Part shown: in pieces, positions 1-11,200 of the stretch
Layout: every line of letters begins with the position of its first letter
Numbering within the stretch: the first letter of the stretch is position 1
NCBI GenBank assembly: GCA_028752905.1
Contig: JAQNBH010000011.1
Span: 33,256,017-33,320,016 of the forward strand
DNA from: Cladorhizidae sp. MBARI D1340-BT2
Taxonomy: Eukaryota; Porifera; Demospongiae; Poecilosclerida; Cladorhizidae
Reading direction: 5' to 3'
Length of the DNA: 64,000 nucleotides
The notes under the pieces: generated by a model
Databases searched by the model: none
What the model saw: the letters and a program-made list of their open reading frames with translations, nothing else
Told to the model about the DNA's origin: nothing
Translations under genes and position numbers: made by a program

Positions 1-2315
1 AAACTTATAAAAAGCTATCCACCCAGGATTTCCATAGTAAATGGATTCACGTGGTTCCAGATAAGAAAGGATAACTCTAGAGGTTTTCTCAGCAAAATAC
101 CTTACAGAATCAGCAATCAAGGCCTAGAAGAAAATGGTCAATGTCTGCGATTGCGATTGCTAGTCATTTTTCATCTTGCTTTTTTATTTTGTGCTCTCAG
201 TCTTTCAAACGGAAAACAGGTTTTCTGAGAATTTCCTTTTGATAAAGGTTTCTACAGCAATGGACAGAAAAAAATCTATTGCTTGCCTTGTAACAGTTCT
301 TTTTAAGTGAATGAAGTCTAATGCTGCACTTGTAGAGACTTAAGACTATGAAATAGCCATATCTCTTTCTGGTTAAGAGTGAGTATTCTTAGCTTTGGTA
401 TGGTCCATGCAGACTTAACAATGTGTGATCCTTGTACAATACTCTCCACTACATTGGCAATGGCTATATCATCATATACTAGACTGACATTTAGACTTAG
501 TGGCTTATAGGAAACTCTTTGAATGCAGATGTTCTATTCCCATATGGCTGAAGCAGTCTTTCAATATCAAAAAATTCAAATACATTTACAGCATGGAAGG
601 TATTTGTGAGGTAATTTTCATTACTTATCTATCCATGATGTAAAAGTGCTATAAGTGAAAACCCTGAAGTTATTTAGAACTATAATACAGAGAGTTCATG
701 AAGCTGTAGCTAACTAACTATATTCATGTACATTTAATTGTAAATCTGGCTTCTGTTAAATATATAAACAATAATTTAACACAAATTACGTAATCATATT
801 ATAGTGATTTTTCAATACTGTGTTCTGGTGCCATGCAAGTTGTAATCATTAAGATAGCTGCAGTATACAAGCAGCTGATGGCCAGGACCAGCAAAACAGG
901 CTCACAGAATAAAACTCACATGATAGGCTACAAGCATCTAAAGAAAGTGTACTTACTGGAAAACCCCTACATAATTGGTTTTTCAAGACAGAGTTCGAGT
1001 TTCTTGAGAAAACTGTAGTTATGATCCACAACTGTAGCTATAGTTGCTAGCTACATGTCTAGGTTAGGTTGAACCAAATTAACCCACAAATAAAAATTGT
1101 AGGTACTAAGTTTCTAAATAAGCTTTGTCTATATAACTACATTATTCAATTCCAATAGAGAGATAGCTACAAATCTCAGCAATAACTTTAGCAGCAGTAC
1201 TGGTTTAGGTTGGTCACCAACATCCACAGATAAGTAAATGAGAAACTTATCCATTACTTATTTGTTTTCTAAGTGGCCTTGAGTGGCAGTGTCTAAACAC
1301 ATAGTTGTATGGCCAATCAATTATTGGATGGTCCACTTTTTCCATTATGACCACACTTATTTAAAGGTAGCCAAGATTAACTTCAGGATTTCAGTTAAGG
1401 TAGTCTTGCATTCTAGATGCATAATTGATATACTCAACCTCAAGACTAGAGCAAAATCTAATGAAATGATAGTTGATATGATTCTATGTCAGCCTTATTG
1501 GCAAGCTAGTTTCACTTTCCATAGGTAAATTTGGATAACAGGCATCATCAAAACTGGGAAAAAAATGTTTGTCATAGATTGATGGAGATAGTAGATTTAA
1601 TCTACTCAAATGAAAGTAAAAATGAGGGCAACTATGATATAAATTAACCTGGTTATCATAGAATATTTTTTATTGGGAGGGGGTGAGTAAGAGGGGAGAG
1701 GAAAGATAGAGAATCTGTTAAAAAAAACATTTTATGGTGAAACAACGAATGTATCTCTCTTAAAATGTATTCATCTATGTGGCCATATAAATATAAATGA
1801 ACTAGTATGAAAATTATGCATTACTTTGGTGCATCTATAAATAGCATCATTGTAACTATACTTTCACCAGAAAATTATCTGTAAATCTAATGTCAATAAA
1901 TATACTTAAAAAAATAAAGGTGGAAACGCATATATTTTTTTACGGTTATAATAACATGTTTCAAACCTAAATTTCTGCCAGTGGTTTTCCAAATATGAGG
2001 CAATTAAAGTAAAGGATTAGAATTGTTTTTAACTTGGGGATTCTTTTTGAATCAGTTATTTTGTTTTCAGTGACAACATTTCAACTAAAATATTTCGGTC
2101 TTCATCAATGCAAATTAAGAATGCAACACATTCACAATCACATGCAATGCATTTGACACAAATACATGAGAGCAAAACATCAGACAGACTAAATTGCACG
2201 GAGTTCACGAGTATAGTATTGAGAGTTGAGATCAAGCAATTAGGTAGTTCCAATACTACATATCACTATTCCTAGTTTTTACGTGCATATGCGCACTAGT
2301 TTCATGAGAACTCAC
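1..2315. other. No recognisable feature
   Basis: AT-rich DNA with only short open frames and no domain, RNA or transposon signature I can support. It should contain the remaining 3' exons of the mosaic gene if that gene continues, but no phase 1 Calx-beta half was visible. A stretch near 910-830 (minus) would code a hydrophobic segment but is not phase-compatible (see rejected items). Confidence 0.5.
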
Positions 2316-2653
2316 TTATTTGGCTAGCTCTATATCATTCTCAGAGGTATTTTCCCATAAGATTTGTTGTGTTGGTTTCATGGTCAGTTTTCTAAAAACT
2401 TCAGTCCCAAAGTGTTTGCAGACTGGATGAACTGTTGTTACCACTTGCCCACATCTGATTGCAACCTGGTCATAGGTATGTTCAAAGTACATAAACAAAT
2501 ACCCATTACTACTGCATACTCTTCAATAGAAGATTTCTCAAGTTCTCCATTTCTGCATACATTTTTAAAATCCTTTATTTGGGTCCCAAATGTCTTCCTT
2601 GTTTCCCTAATGTACACATTCCCACAGCTGTAGAGCCTGCTATACAACATCAA
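2316..2653 (-). mobile_element. GIY-YIG endonuclease relic, Penelope-like element
   Basis: The minus frame reads SCGNVYIRETRKTFGTQ, then DFKNVCRNGELEKSSIEEYA. This matches the GIY-YIG domain that ends Penelope-like retroelements (CGxVYIGET, followed by KxH and a SAVxEHA-type block). The key YIG is YIR and the H of EHA is Y, so catalytic residues are altered. Only this endonuclease segment is visible, with no reverse transcriptase, as expected from a 5'-truncated relic. A GIY-YIG fragment of another origin is possible. Confidence 0.5.
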
Positions 2654-2963
2654 TGATTTATGGTAGTGTACATTTTATGTGACCCTGGAAAGCCGACATT
2701 TTAATATCAAGCCCTTTTTTTTTTGGTATTGCAAAAAAAAAAGAAAAAAAAAGCTGATTGAGATTATTTCATACAAACATTAGAAAGTTCATTACACTGG
2801 ATAAACTGTGCTTGTGAAAAATCAAAAAGAAGATTATCATTAATTAGAATTTCCATATGTGAGCATAAATGTGACTTGGTGATCAAATTGGGAAACACTG
2901 ACTATATGAACTGGAGCACTGCCACTAAATAAACATTTGTAACACCAATGATTTGTTCCTTAC

Positions 2964-3104
2964 GTGATGCTGATCCTTGTGATATGTTAAATTGAACACA
3001 AACATTTATCTGCAAGCCACCAGACAGCACTCCAAATTGAAAAGAACCTTTTGAATCAACCTCACCAAAGTAATACGGTGCATCAATGAAACCAATTGCA
3101 GCAC
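2964..3104 (-). CDS. Calx-beta first-half exon, last recognisable exon
   Basis: This is a 141-bp phase 1-1 exon (acceptor in a TA repeat, tatatag; donor CGTAAGG) coding 47 residues: AAIGFIDAPYYFGEVD, then INVCVQFNIS. It is the first half of a further Calx-beta domain. The matching second half was not found at lower coordinates, where a GIY-YIG element relic lies, so the gene's 3' part is missing, disrupted or beyond my recognition. Confidence 0.8.
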
Positions 3105-4125
3105 CTATATATATATATATATGTATGTACATATAAAATATTATAATTCATCAATTGCACTCACTTCAAGTTAAAACTCTTTGAACCCGAGCAGCTGTTT
3201 TATTGCGGTAATATTATTATTGCTATTATTATTATTGGGATTTATGTTAAACCTGAGTGGTTTCTTTTCCTGCCAGAGAACCTGCTTTTTAAACTATCAT
3301 AATCCAGTGTAGTGCTACAGCTAATTAACTGCTTCATTTGATTAGATTTTTGGTGCACTGAAACTGCCAAATTTTTCTGGTTACTTTTACATTAATTTGG
3401 ACAATCTATGAAATTTTAGCATCGAATTTCATAAGAGTGGACCTAGGATTATGCTGAAGGATTTTTGAAGCAAAGAGAAGAAGGCAACCAAGTATTGCCA
3501 GCTATATAGTAAAAGAGGGCAAGCTAGAAGACAGGAAGGTCATGGTAATTTAGGCAGGGATCAATGTGGATTTATAGTTATTACATTAATGGGTGACCAA
3601 TTATCATAATACCAACACAAACAATAATATGGAGAGCTGTATTTTGCTTATTGCAAGAATATACACATATTGGGTAACCTCGAGATGCCTATCCACAATA
3701 ATTAAAGCTCCGTTTGCTAGAAACATTTGTCCACACCACTAAATAATCATTATATAGCCTCAGATCCAGTAGTTTTCATGAAAGATCAAAACCTATAGAT
3801 CCACCAAAATTCTTGTGCACATTGAGGAATAGTTAGGCTGAATACCTGTTCACTAAGCTTTAGCTAGAAAATCACAAATGTTTAGTCGTTACTATCCATT
3901 ATGCTCAATAAATTATAATGTATGGATTATAATCAGATCACATTCGTAGCATTCTGATTTTTTTCTTTTGTGCAGTGTGTACAGGCCTTATGGCTGATAG
4001 CAGTGATGAGGTACACCTCACTGTGTTAACATTTTCATCCAATTTACTTTCTATTGACACAATTTAAGAGATGCTAGTGAGAATGTTTGTAGTATAATAT
4101 TATTGTAAGCACAATAGTTTCATAC
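3105..4125. other. Intron between Calx-beta exons
   Basis: AT-rich sequence with a short TA tract at about 3104-3130 and an imperfect TTA run near 3212-3235. No coding, RNA or transposon signature was seen. Confidence 0.6.
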
Positions 4126-4353
4126 CATCATCATCCAGAATGTCAATGTTGGTAGTGTTTGGAGAAATAATAACAGATCCTATTCCCATTTGAGATATGA
4201 TAGATAAGCTGCAAGTAACAATTTTCTTGTCTTCAAGAATATCATTATCAATTATGGTTATATTAAAACACCGTATTCCATCAGCCTCTTCAATATCTCC
4301 TCTAATAAAAGGTCTGAGTTGAAAATTTAAGCCATTGTAGAAGTCATCCACAT
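4126..4353 (-). CDS. Calx-beta second-half exon
   Basis: This is a 228-bp phase 1-1 exon (acceptor aacttcag, donor GGTATGA). It has VDDFYNGLNFQLRPF, CFNITIIDNDILED and NIDILDDDG motifs. It ends in the acidic DDD run that normally links to the next Calx-beta repeat, and the next exon indeed opens with (G)AAIGF. Confidence 0.87.
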
Positions 4354-4440
4354 CTGAAGTTTAAATTAGTAACACAATATGATTATGTGGTACACTTACA
4401 TACTCTATCCACTCTCAACAAACTCTCAATTTGAATAATA

Positions 4441-4990
4441 TTATTACAATAACCTTCTGAATCAACTTGAAATTGGACTCACTTGTCATTTTGACTAGAT
4501 GCTCTAGCCTAAATCAGTTTATTCCTGAAGAAGGCTAGAGCATCTAGTCATTATTCGTGATGAAGGCTAGAGCATCTAGTCATTATTCCTGATGAAGGAT
4601 AGAGCATCTAGTCATTATTCCTGATGAAGGCTAGAGCATCTAGTCATTATTCCTGATGAAGGCTAGAGTATCTAGTCATTATTCCTGATGAAGGCTAGAG
4701 CATCTAGTCATTATTCCTGATGAAGGCTAGAGCATCTAGTCATTGTTTCTGATGAAGGCTAGAGCATCTAGTCATTATTCCTGATGCAGGCTAGAGCATC
4801 TAGTCATTATTCCTGATGAAGGCTAGAGCATCTAGTCATTATTCCTGATGAAGGCTAGAGCATCTAGTCATTATTCCTGATGAAGGCTAGAGCATCTAGT
4901 CATTATTCCTGATGAAGGCTAGAGCACTGGTCGAAACATCGTGAGAGTACAATTTGAAGTTGATTATATTGAGAAAGTTATTGTAATTAC
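4441..4990. mobile_element. Terminal-inverted-repeat element carrying a minisatellite
   Basis: The left end (attacaataacctt ... gactagatgctctagcc) and the right end (ggctagagca ... gttattgtaat) are imperfect inverted complements about 65-75 bp long. Related ends recur at 41.06-41.23, 36.65-36.78, 28.39-28.46, 37.99-38.08, 38.69-38.79, 41.56-41.63, 44.29-44.37 and 9.57-9.60 kb. In this copy the centre is expanded into a tandem array (next entry). There is no coding capacity, so it is best described as a MITE-like family. Confidence 0.65.
4528..4931. repeat. 32-bp minisatellite, about 12.5 units
   Basis: Tandem copies of a 32-bp unit containing ctagagcatctagtcatta and ttcctgatgaagg. Twelve complete units and a partial thirteenth show only scattered single-base differences (for example gtgatg, ggatag, gagtatc, gtttc, gatgcagg). 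Each unit contains the palindrome-like ctagagcatctag, which is the inner end of the host element's terminal inverted repeat. Confidence 0.92.
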
Positions 4991-5695
4991 TCTATCCATG
5001 CATAAAATATCAACAATGATTCATTTCTATACATAATAGTATGCCTTAAATCTTTAAGGACCAAAATTAAAATAACGTAATCCTCAAATGATATTTAGTG
5101 AAAAAATAATGTCAATTTTTTTCATTGCTTGAGGCTCTATCATGCAACTGTTGCTATGCTAGCTAGTTCACAATATAAACAAAGCACCTGGAATAACTTT
5201 TTGTTCTTGTTCGCTAGCATTTTGGCCAAACACCATAGCAGTTATTTTAGTATAATTTATAGCGATACCTCTATCTTCTCAATTCTAGCATAGGAGACAA
5301 ACAATGTCTCAGAGGTATTCAATTTTGTATTGGAATCATTCGTTGCTAGCCTCAGCTATGGCTAGCTAGCTATATGGCTTCTCATTTTTTGTTGTTTGAA
5401 TTTTTATCATAGCCAATGATTACGATGATAATCATCATTTCAGCATCTACACTGCTTTGCTTGAGGTAGATTTAACCATGAAGTTCTAGTGCAGCTTTTG
5501 ATATTGGATACCAAATTGTGTTCCTTACCACGATATATCTCTATCATTGGGAACATGAAGTGCATGCATGAATATTTCTTCTCTCAGCCCTAAAGAGTAA
5601 ACAATAATATTTTAGCAGACATTTAGTGAGGTGAAATTTACAGTGCAGTGATGTGTACAGCAATCCTATTGACTATGCTAATTAGATAAGTTTAC

Positions 5696-5848
5696 CTGCA
5701 CTTTCTGTTGACGTTATTATAGATAAAATCAGAGATGCAGTTTGAATGTTGATCACTGAATGGTTTAGTGTTACACATACTTCCATAGACATTGCAGACT
5801 CATTTACAGAATAGCATGTCTTCTCAAATCCTACTTCAACATCACCAT
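5696..5848 (-). CDS. Calx-beta first-half exon
   Basis: This 153-bp phase 1-1 exon (acceptor attccacag, donor GGTAAAC) codes 51 residues containing VEVGFEKTCYSVNESA and MEVCVTLNHS, the canonical first strands of Calx-beta. Direct splicing to 4353 gives an in-frame join ending ESA(D)VDDFYNG, which fits the family, so no exon is needed in between. Confidence 0.82.
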
Positions 5849-5981
5849 CTGTGGAATGGATAGGGTGATGAATCTATCTATAATATATCAGAGTAATTCT
5901 GGTACTTATTCTATTATAGTGTGAACATCTGCTAAAAATATATGACATTGATAAATAAACCCTGTCAACAAAATTTCTTAC

Positions 5982-6386
5982 AGTCGTTGTCTTCTATGAC
6001 AATATATGTGAATTGGTAAACTGTAGATGTCTGATCCGGTGGCCTGTAAGTAACGGAGCTCTCACTTGGTGATGACATTGCAGTAAAAAATTCAAATCCT
6101 TCAGTAATTTGATCCACTTGCAGGAAAAAAGTGTACTGCGTCCTTTTTGATGTTGGGGGAAATAAAATTGAGAGATTTGAAGCCTCAAAATCATCTGGAA
6201 ATGTGGCATAACGTCCTGGATTCTCTCCAAAAAGGTCACTTTGTATTGGCTGCTCAGTTAAAATAGTAACTGCAACTCGAAATGTTTGCTCAGATTTACC
6301 TTCCTTCACCAAAGACAGTTTTACAAATCTGAGCTCATCTGGCTCAGTAAAATAGTAAGCCAAATTTTCAAAGCCAATAACAATAG
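5982..6386 (-). CDS. Complete Calx-beta domain in one exon
   Basis: This is a 405-bp phase 1-1 exon (acceptor attgcag, donor TGTAAGA) coding 135 residues. It opens with IVIGFENLAYYFTEPDE and closes with FTYIVIEDND. The middle has a roughly 30-residue insertion relative to the split domains, including FPDDFEASNLSILFPP. Unlike its neighbours it is not interrupted by an intron. Confidence 0.85.
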
Positions 6387-7613
6387 CTGCAATAAAAAGA
6401 GTGCATCTTTTAATAAAATACACATATTATTGACTATGATATAGCTAATTCAGAATTCCCATTGCTTGGATGGCATGAATGTGAGCATATTATGAACAAC
6501 TTTAAGACCAGCTCTAGCACTACTTCAGAGGGTACTAAGGTTCTTTGGCAAATTGTAGTTGGGAACAACCTATAATTAATTCCCTATGTTCACATAATGC
6601 AAATGAGTTAAAAGATAGGTGTCTCTACATATACTTAAATATACTTGCCCTCCATTATATGTGTGGAGTTTCCAATATTCATCTCTGGTTATATAATTAA
6701 TGTTCTAGTGTGATTGCACAGTTTTTTCCATTATAGAAACGTGTTCTAAGACAGTAGAAGCAGTTCTTTTGGATAAAGAAGGAGGTAAGCAATTGTTTAC
6801 AACATATGAGTATATCAAGTATAGAATAAAGAATTTGTCACCCTCATTTTAATCTCATGCTGTATTTTCACACCCATAGGCCTACATTCTTGGCTATAAT
6901 GGAGAAAGCTGAGATATAAATATACTTTTGTAAATTTGAAGTGGAGAATTGAGAGATAACACGATGCATGGCTGTGAATGGCCATTTTAATATATATGAT
7001 AAAGATATCACCTGATTCAAATGGCCATAAAATATAAGGATTCTATAAATGTATACTCATAAAGACAAACCTTACCTAAATAGCTGACTCAGCTAATTGA
7101 ATACACATGCTCAATAGCATTAATATCTGTTGCTAAGGTCTTATCTTATGTATTCATGAAAAGTACACTAAGAAACCCTGTGGCCTCTCTTTATGCTCAA
7201 CGGTCTTTATCAGTATAATTATATTTGAATTTCACATGGTACTGTCACATGTTATCGCTTCACTTTCTGTTGGTAAAGACTACATGCCAATGATTGCTAC
7301 ACATTTTATTAGTTGCTGAGTGACGGAAACAATATATACTTATTATCTGAAATATTAGAATGTAATTGAGGGGACCAAACTGGTAATTGAGTTCAATTGT
7401 ACACAACCCCCAGCTGTAACATAGGCCAATTTAGAAATCTCTGCATTGTCAAAACTTTTGTACATGAATAGATTATCATAAAAAAATGTATGTGAAATTT
7501 CCAAAATAGAAATGTAAAGCTGACCATTTCTATATAACACCTCTAAACGCTGATCAAAAACATGAATTATACACAAAGAGGACATGGATAAAGAAAGTGA
7601 TACATATGCTTAC
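6387..7613. other. Intron between Calx-beta exons
   Basis: No feature recognised. The 7.36-7.58 kb stretch has a modest minus-strand open frame lying after the donor of the 7614-7841 exon; I see no domain in it. Confidence 0.55.
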
Positions 7614-7841
7614 GGTCATTATCAATGATTCTGCAGATGGAGAGGTTATGTTGTGTGTTATCTACTAGGGAAATCTCAATAGCATTAACTACTTCCAAGA
7701 GAACAATGAACAACTGTTCTCCATTCTCATTAATTTCATCATCCTCAATAGAAATGAAAGCATCAACATCTGTGAATATACTTAAACCTTCATCTGCTGG
7801 AAAGCTCACAGTAAAAGATGTAGCGTTGAAGTCCTCTGCAT
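7614..7841 (-). CDS. Calx-beta second-half exon
   Basis: This is a 228-bp phase 1-1 exon (acceptor atttcag, donor CGTAAGC). Motifs are FTVSFPADEG, ISIEDDEINENGEQLFIVLL and a terminal RIIDND, a good match to the calcium-binding end of Calx-beta. It has the same length as the exon at 4126-4353. Confidence 0.87.
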
Positions 7842-8065
7842 CTGAAATTACCCATCATACATTTGAAACTGAAGGGAAATAAGATCTAATCATCATCAAT
7901 ATTGATGACCTGTCAACATATGTGTACAACCATTTCGGTATAGTATTGCTTATTGAAGATGAGGCATTTATTATAATGTTATAGTACACCACATTAAGAA
8001 ATTATAGAATATAATTAGACCCATAAACCCCTAATCTTAATTTAACAAATATACTGTTATCGTAC

Positions 8066-8284
8066 TTGCTTGAACTGGAGAATCAATATTGATATCTTGT
8101 TCATATCTTTCAACAGGAACATTGAGTGATTTATTCATTGCATCATCAATAGTTAGTGGAGTTATCTTGAAGGAGACTGGATTAGCCAACCTGACATTCT
8201 GATCTTTTGTGATTTTTACTGCCATCTCTGCATTTTCCTTCTCAACTTCTCTGTACTCCATCTCAGACAATTTGAATACTGCAG
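8066..8284 (-). CDS. Calx-beta first-half exon
   Basis: This is a 219-bp phase 1-1 exon (acceptor gaaacag, donor GTACGA). Its 73 residues include AAVFKLSEMEYREVEKENAE and VSFKITPLTIDDA. The next exon begins (N)AEDFNATSF, giving the usual strand order of a single Calx-beta domain split by one intron. Confidence 0.82.
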
Positions 8285-11200
8285 CTGTTTCATTAGAGAA
8301 CAAAGAGGAAGAAATCAATGTTAACCTATAATTTTAAGTTCCAAATATCAGTGGCAAAGCTCTGGAGATGTTTTTCAAGTACCTACTCCACTAAACTACA
8401 CAGTGTATTTCATGTCAACAATTCCTGTTCTGGACATTCGTCCACTTCCAATCAATTCTTTGTGTTTATAGTTAAAATAACACTCCATATAGTAGTTTTA
8501 GAAAAACTTCCTGCAGTTTATTTTTATATAGTTATTTGACTTTGTATATCTGATTTCACCATTATTCAGATTCCTGACTGCCAAGAAATTCATCAACCTA
8601 CATGCTTCTTCATCGATATGGAAGTGTTGATGTAAACTTCCCAAGATAAAGCCCCAATATAGTGTCCCTAGATGCTGTAGATGTTACTGGCTGCTACATA
8701 CATTTACTATAGAACAAGCAATAATAAGTTCTCTATACATCATCAGGTGCATAGGAAAGTATAATATATATTATATCGAATTATACCTGTGACTCCCCTC
8801 TTCTTCCCTGATGATGTGCTCCCATGGGGTCATGGTGGCAAGTGTACTCCCTGATGGGAGCTCTTACCTACTCCACACACCCACAATCCCCACCCCCATT
8901 GAAGCCACCAAAGTTTGAATGGCTTACCATACTTGAGGCAGGCATCTGTTAAAGCATTTAGGAACATTTGATTTAATGATAACACTAGTAAATAGGTGGT
9001 AATCTGGTCAAATCTGTTAAAATATACCTTCTAGTTTTCTTTCTTATAACTCTAGCAACTACTATCTAAACTAAACATCGCAAGCTAAAACTAATAACCT
9101 TTTGGAGCACACTTAGTAGCTAAGTAACCAGGTATGGCTAATTGAATTTCTCAAGCTTTGATGTTTGCAAAATTACAGAGGTAAGGGACCAAATGGTGTT
9201 TTACAGTGGCTCCCTTTTTTAATCTTGGATTTAATTTTTTTTTAACATTAAACAATTATTTGTCTAATACTCAATCCAAGATCATTGTAGCTATAACATA
9301 GTTTAATAGTTGTCCTAGCTCATTTCATTGTGTTATTAACATGTAATATTGTTTGTTTAGTAGTATTTTAGGTACGTTGTTAGTGTAGCTAGTTGATAGG
9401 TATATCAGAATAACATTGCATCCGGAACCTCCACTGTACTTTAGATTAAGCTGCAGTACATTGAAGGTAGAGTCAAAGTCAAAAGTTCAAAAGTGCTTAC
9501 ATAACTACACATCAAAAAAATATTAAGTTAATATTGTAGAATATAACGACTATCAACCTATCTTGATATTTTGGCTAGATGCTCTAGCCTCATCAGGAAT
9601 AATCAAAATCGTCCAATTCAGAAACATTTGCATTCCTTAAATGCAATAGAACTGCTATAAACAAATTGTACAAATATTGGGGTATAATTTTTTTTTTACA
9701 CAGGTGCACACCATTTAGTATCTTACTTCTTCATCTAATGCTAGCCTCTATTTTGTATGTCAGTGAAGACAAGTTTATTTTTATTTTCTCCACTTTCCTC
9801 CTACAATGAAGAGAATGTGTAATCTCATAAGCAGTAAGCAACTAAGGGAAGGAGGCAGTGGATTAAATATTTACTACAATTAGATGAAGGCTTAGATTAA
9901 GGTTGAAATCTTAGCTTGCATATGGCTAATTTTATCTTAAATTAAGTTAGAAAACTTAGCTTGGGGAAAGGCTATAGCTTGATTGCTTAGCTTATGAAAA
10001 GTGCTTGAAGGATTAGCTTAAATTATGCTATATAAGACTTGAAAGTTTAGCTTCCACTAAAGCATGATGGTTACATTTAGCTTAAATTAAGGTTGAAGAC
10101 TAGGCTTGAGGAAGGCTGTAGCTATAGCTTGTGCTAAGGGCAAGCTCAACTTATGCTATATAAGATTTGAAAGCTTAGCTTGTGATAATGCTTTAAAAAT
10201 TTTAGCTTTTTTGGACTAATGCTTAAGAACTTGGCTTTTTCAAAATCTATTGAAGACTATGCTAATGTTTTTCTTGTGTTGTGGCTGGATAATGTTATGG
10301 GGCAAATTCTTAGATTTAGCAGCAAAATTTGTAAATTATTGTAGTTTGAAAATCAATTATTGGAAGTGTTGTACCTAATGGTTACAATAGGATATTGGTT
10401 ATACAGTTACAGACAGAATGGTATATTGATTTTTCATAAGCAAGAATGTTCTAGATGGCACTTCAAGGCAGTCATTGACTTTGGCCTTTTTGAGCATTGT
10501 CAATATAGCCTACATCAAAAGTATGCTACTTCTTCTGCTGTTCATTTTTTATTCATGCTTTTGCCATTTATTTTTATTATTACTCTAAACAAATAATATT
10601 AGCATGCTAGTTATATTGCATAAAATGCAAGTCAGGAAAATTTCTAGTTTAACAAACAAAAACACAACAATATATATTATCACTGGACTGGGAAGACTAT
10701 AGTCTAAACCTAAGTAACTGCTTTGCAAAGACTAAAATTGCTACAACTCACTGTTAGCCAAATTTGTTATATATACAAACTTTATCAATAGGTGTGTAAG
10801 CAGTGTTAGGAGAGATTCAGTGTGGGTTTGTTGAGTGTTTAGCTAAAGCTTAGTTTTGAATGTAAGCATCCTATATAGAAGCTTAGATAGAGCTTCTAAA
10901 TTAAAGAAATGTTTCACTCCATATAAAAATGAAGGCCAAGCTTCTAATCAGAGGTCACACACTGGGTACTGGACATGAAACAAGCCTATATAGAGCAGAT
11001 ACTGGCTGTACAATAGAACATCACATGAATGAGTAAAACATATTTACTTCTTATAACAAACAATGATCCTAAAAATCGGAGTAGTAGTGATAAAAAGGGC
11101 AAGCAGTGATAACAAGCTAGACAAAGCTAAAGGATTCAGGCTCTACTCTTGACTCCGGCACTATGTCATCTCTAGTGCTGCCACTATGTAATATGCTACA

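Noticed and set aside
830..910. Hydrophobic minus-strand segment (PVLLVLAISCLYTAAILM) that could be a transmembrane helix
   Set aside because: The only nearby acceptor gives a different frame for a phase 1 junction, and hydrophobic frames are common in AT-rich DNA.
2056..2253. Minus frame resembling a weak Calx-beta second half (CVAFLICIDEDRNILVEML)
   Set aside because: It lacks the expected DF start, the terminal acidic DDD motif and clear splice sites; similarity is no better than chance.
4528..4931. Regular repeats resembling a CRISPR array
   Set aside because: The units are tandem with no unique spacers, in eukaryotic intron sequence; this is a minisatellite.
5529..5589. A possible 61-bp mini-exon between Calx-beta exons (LREEIFMHALHVPNDRDIS frame, minus)
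   Set aside because: It would exit in phase 2 and bring a stop in the next exon, while direct splicing of 5696 to 4353 gives a canonical Calx-beta sequence.
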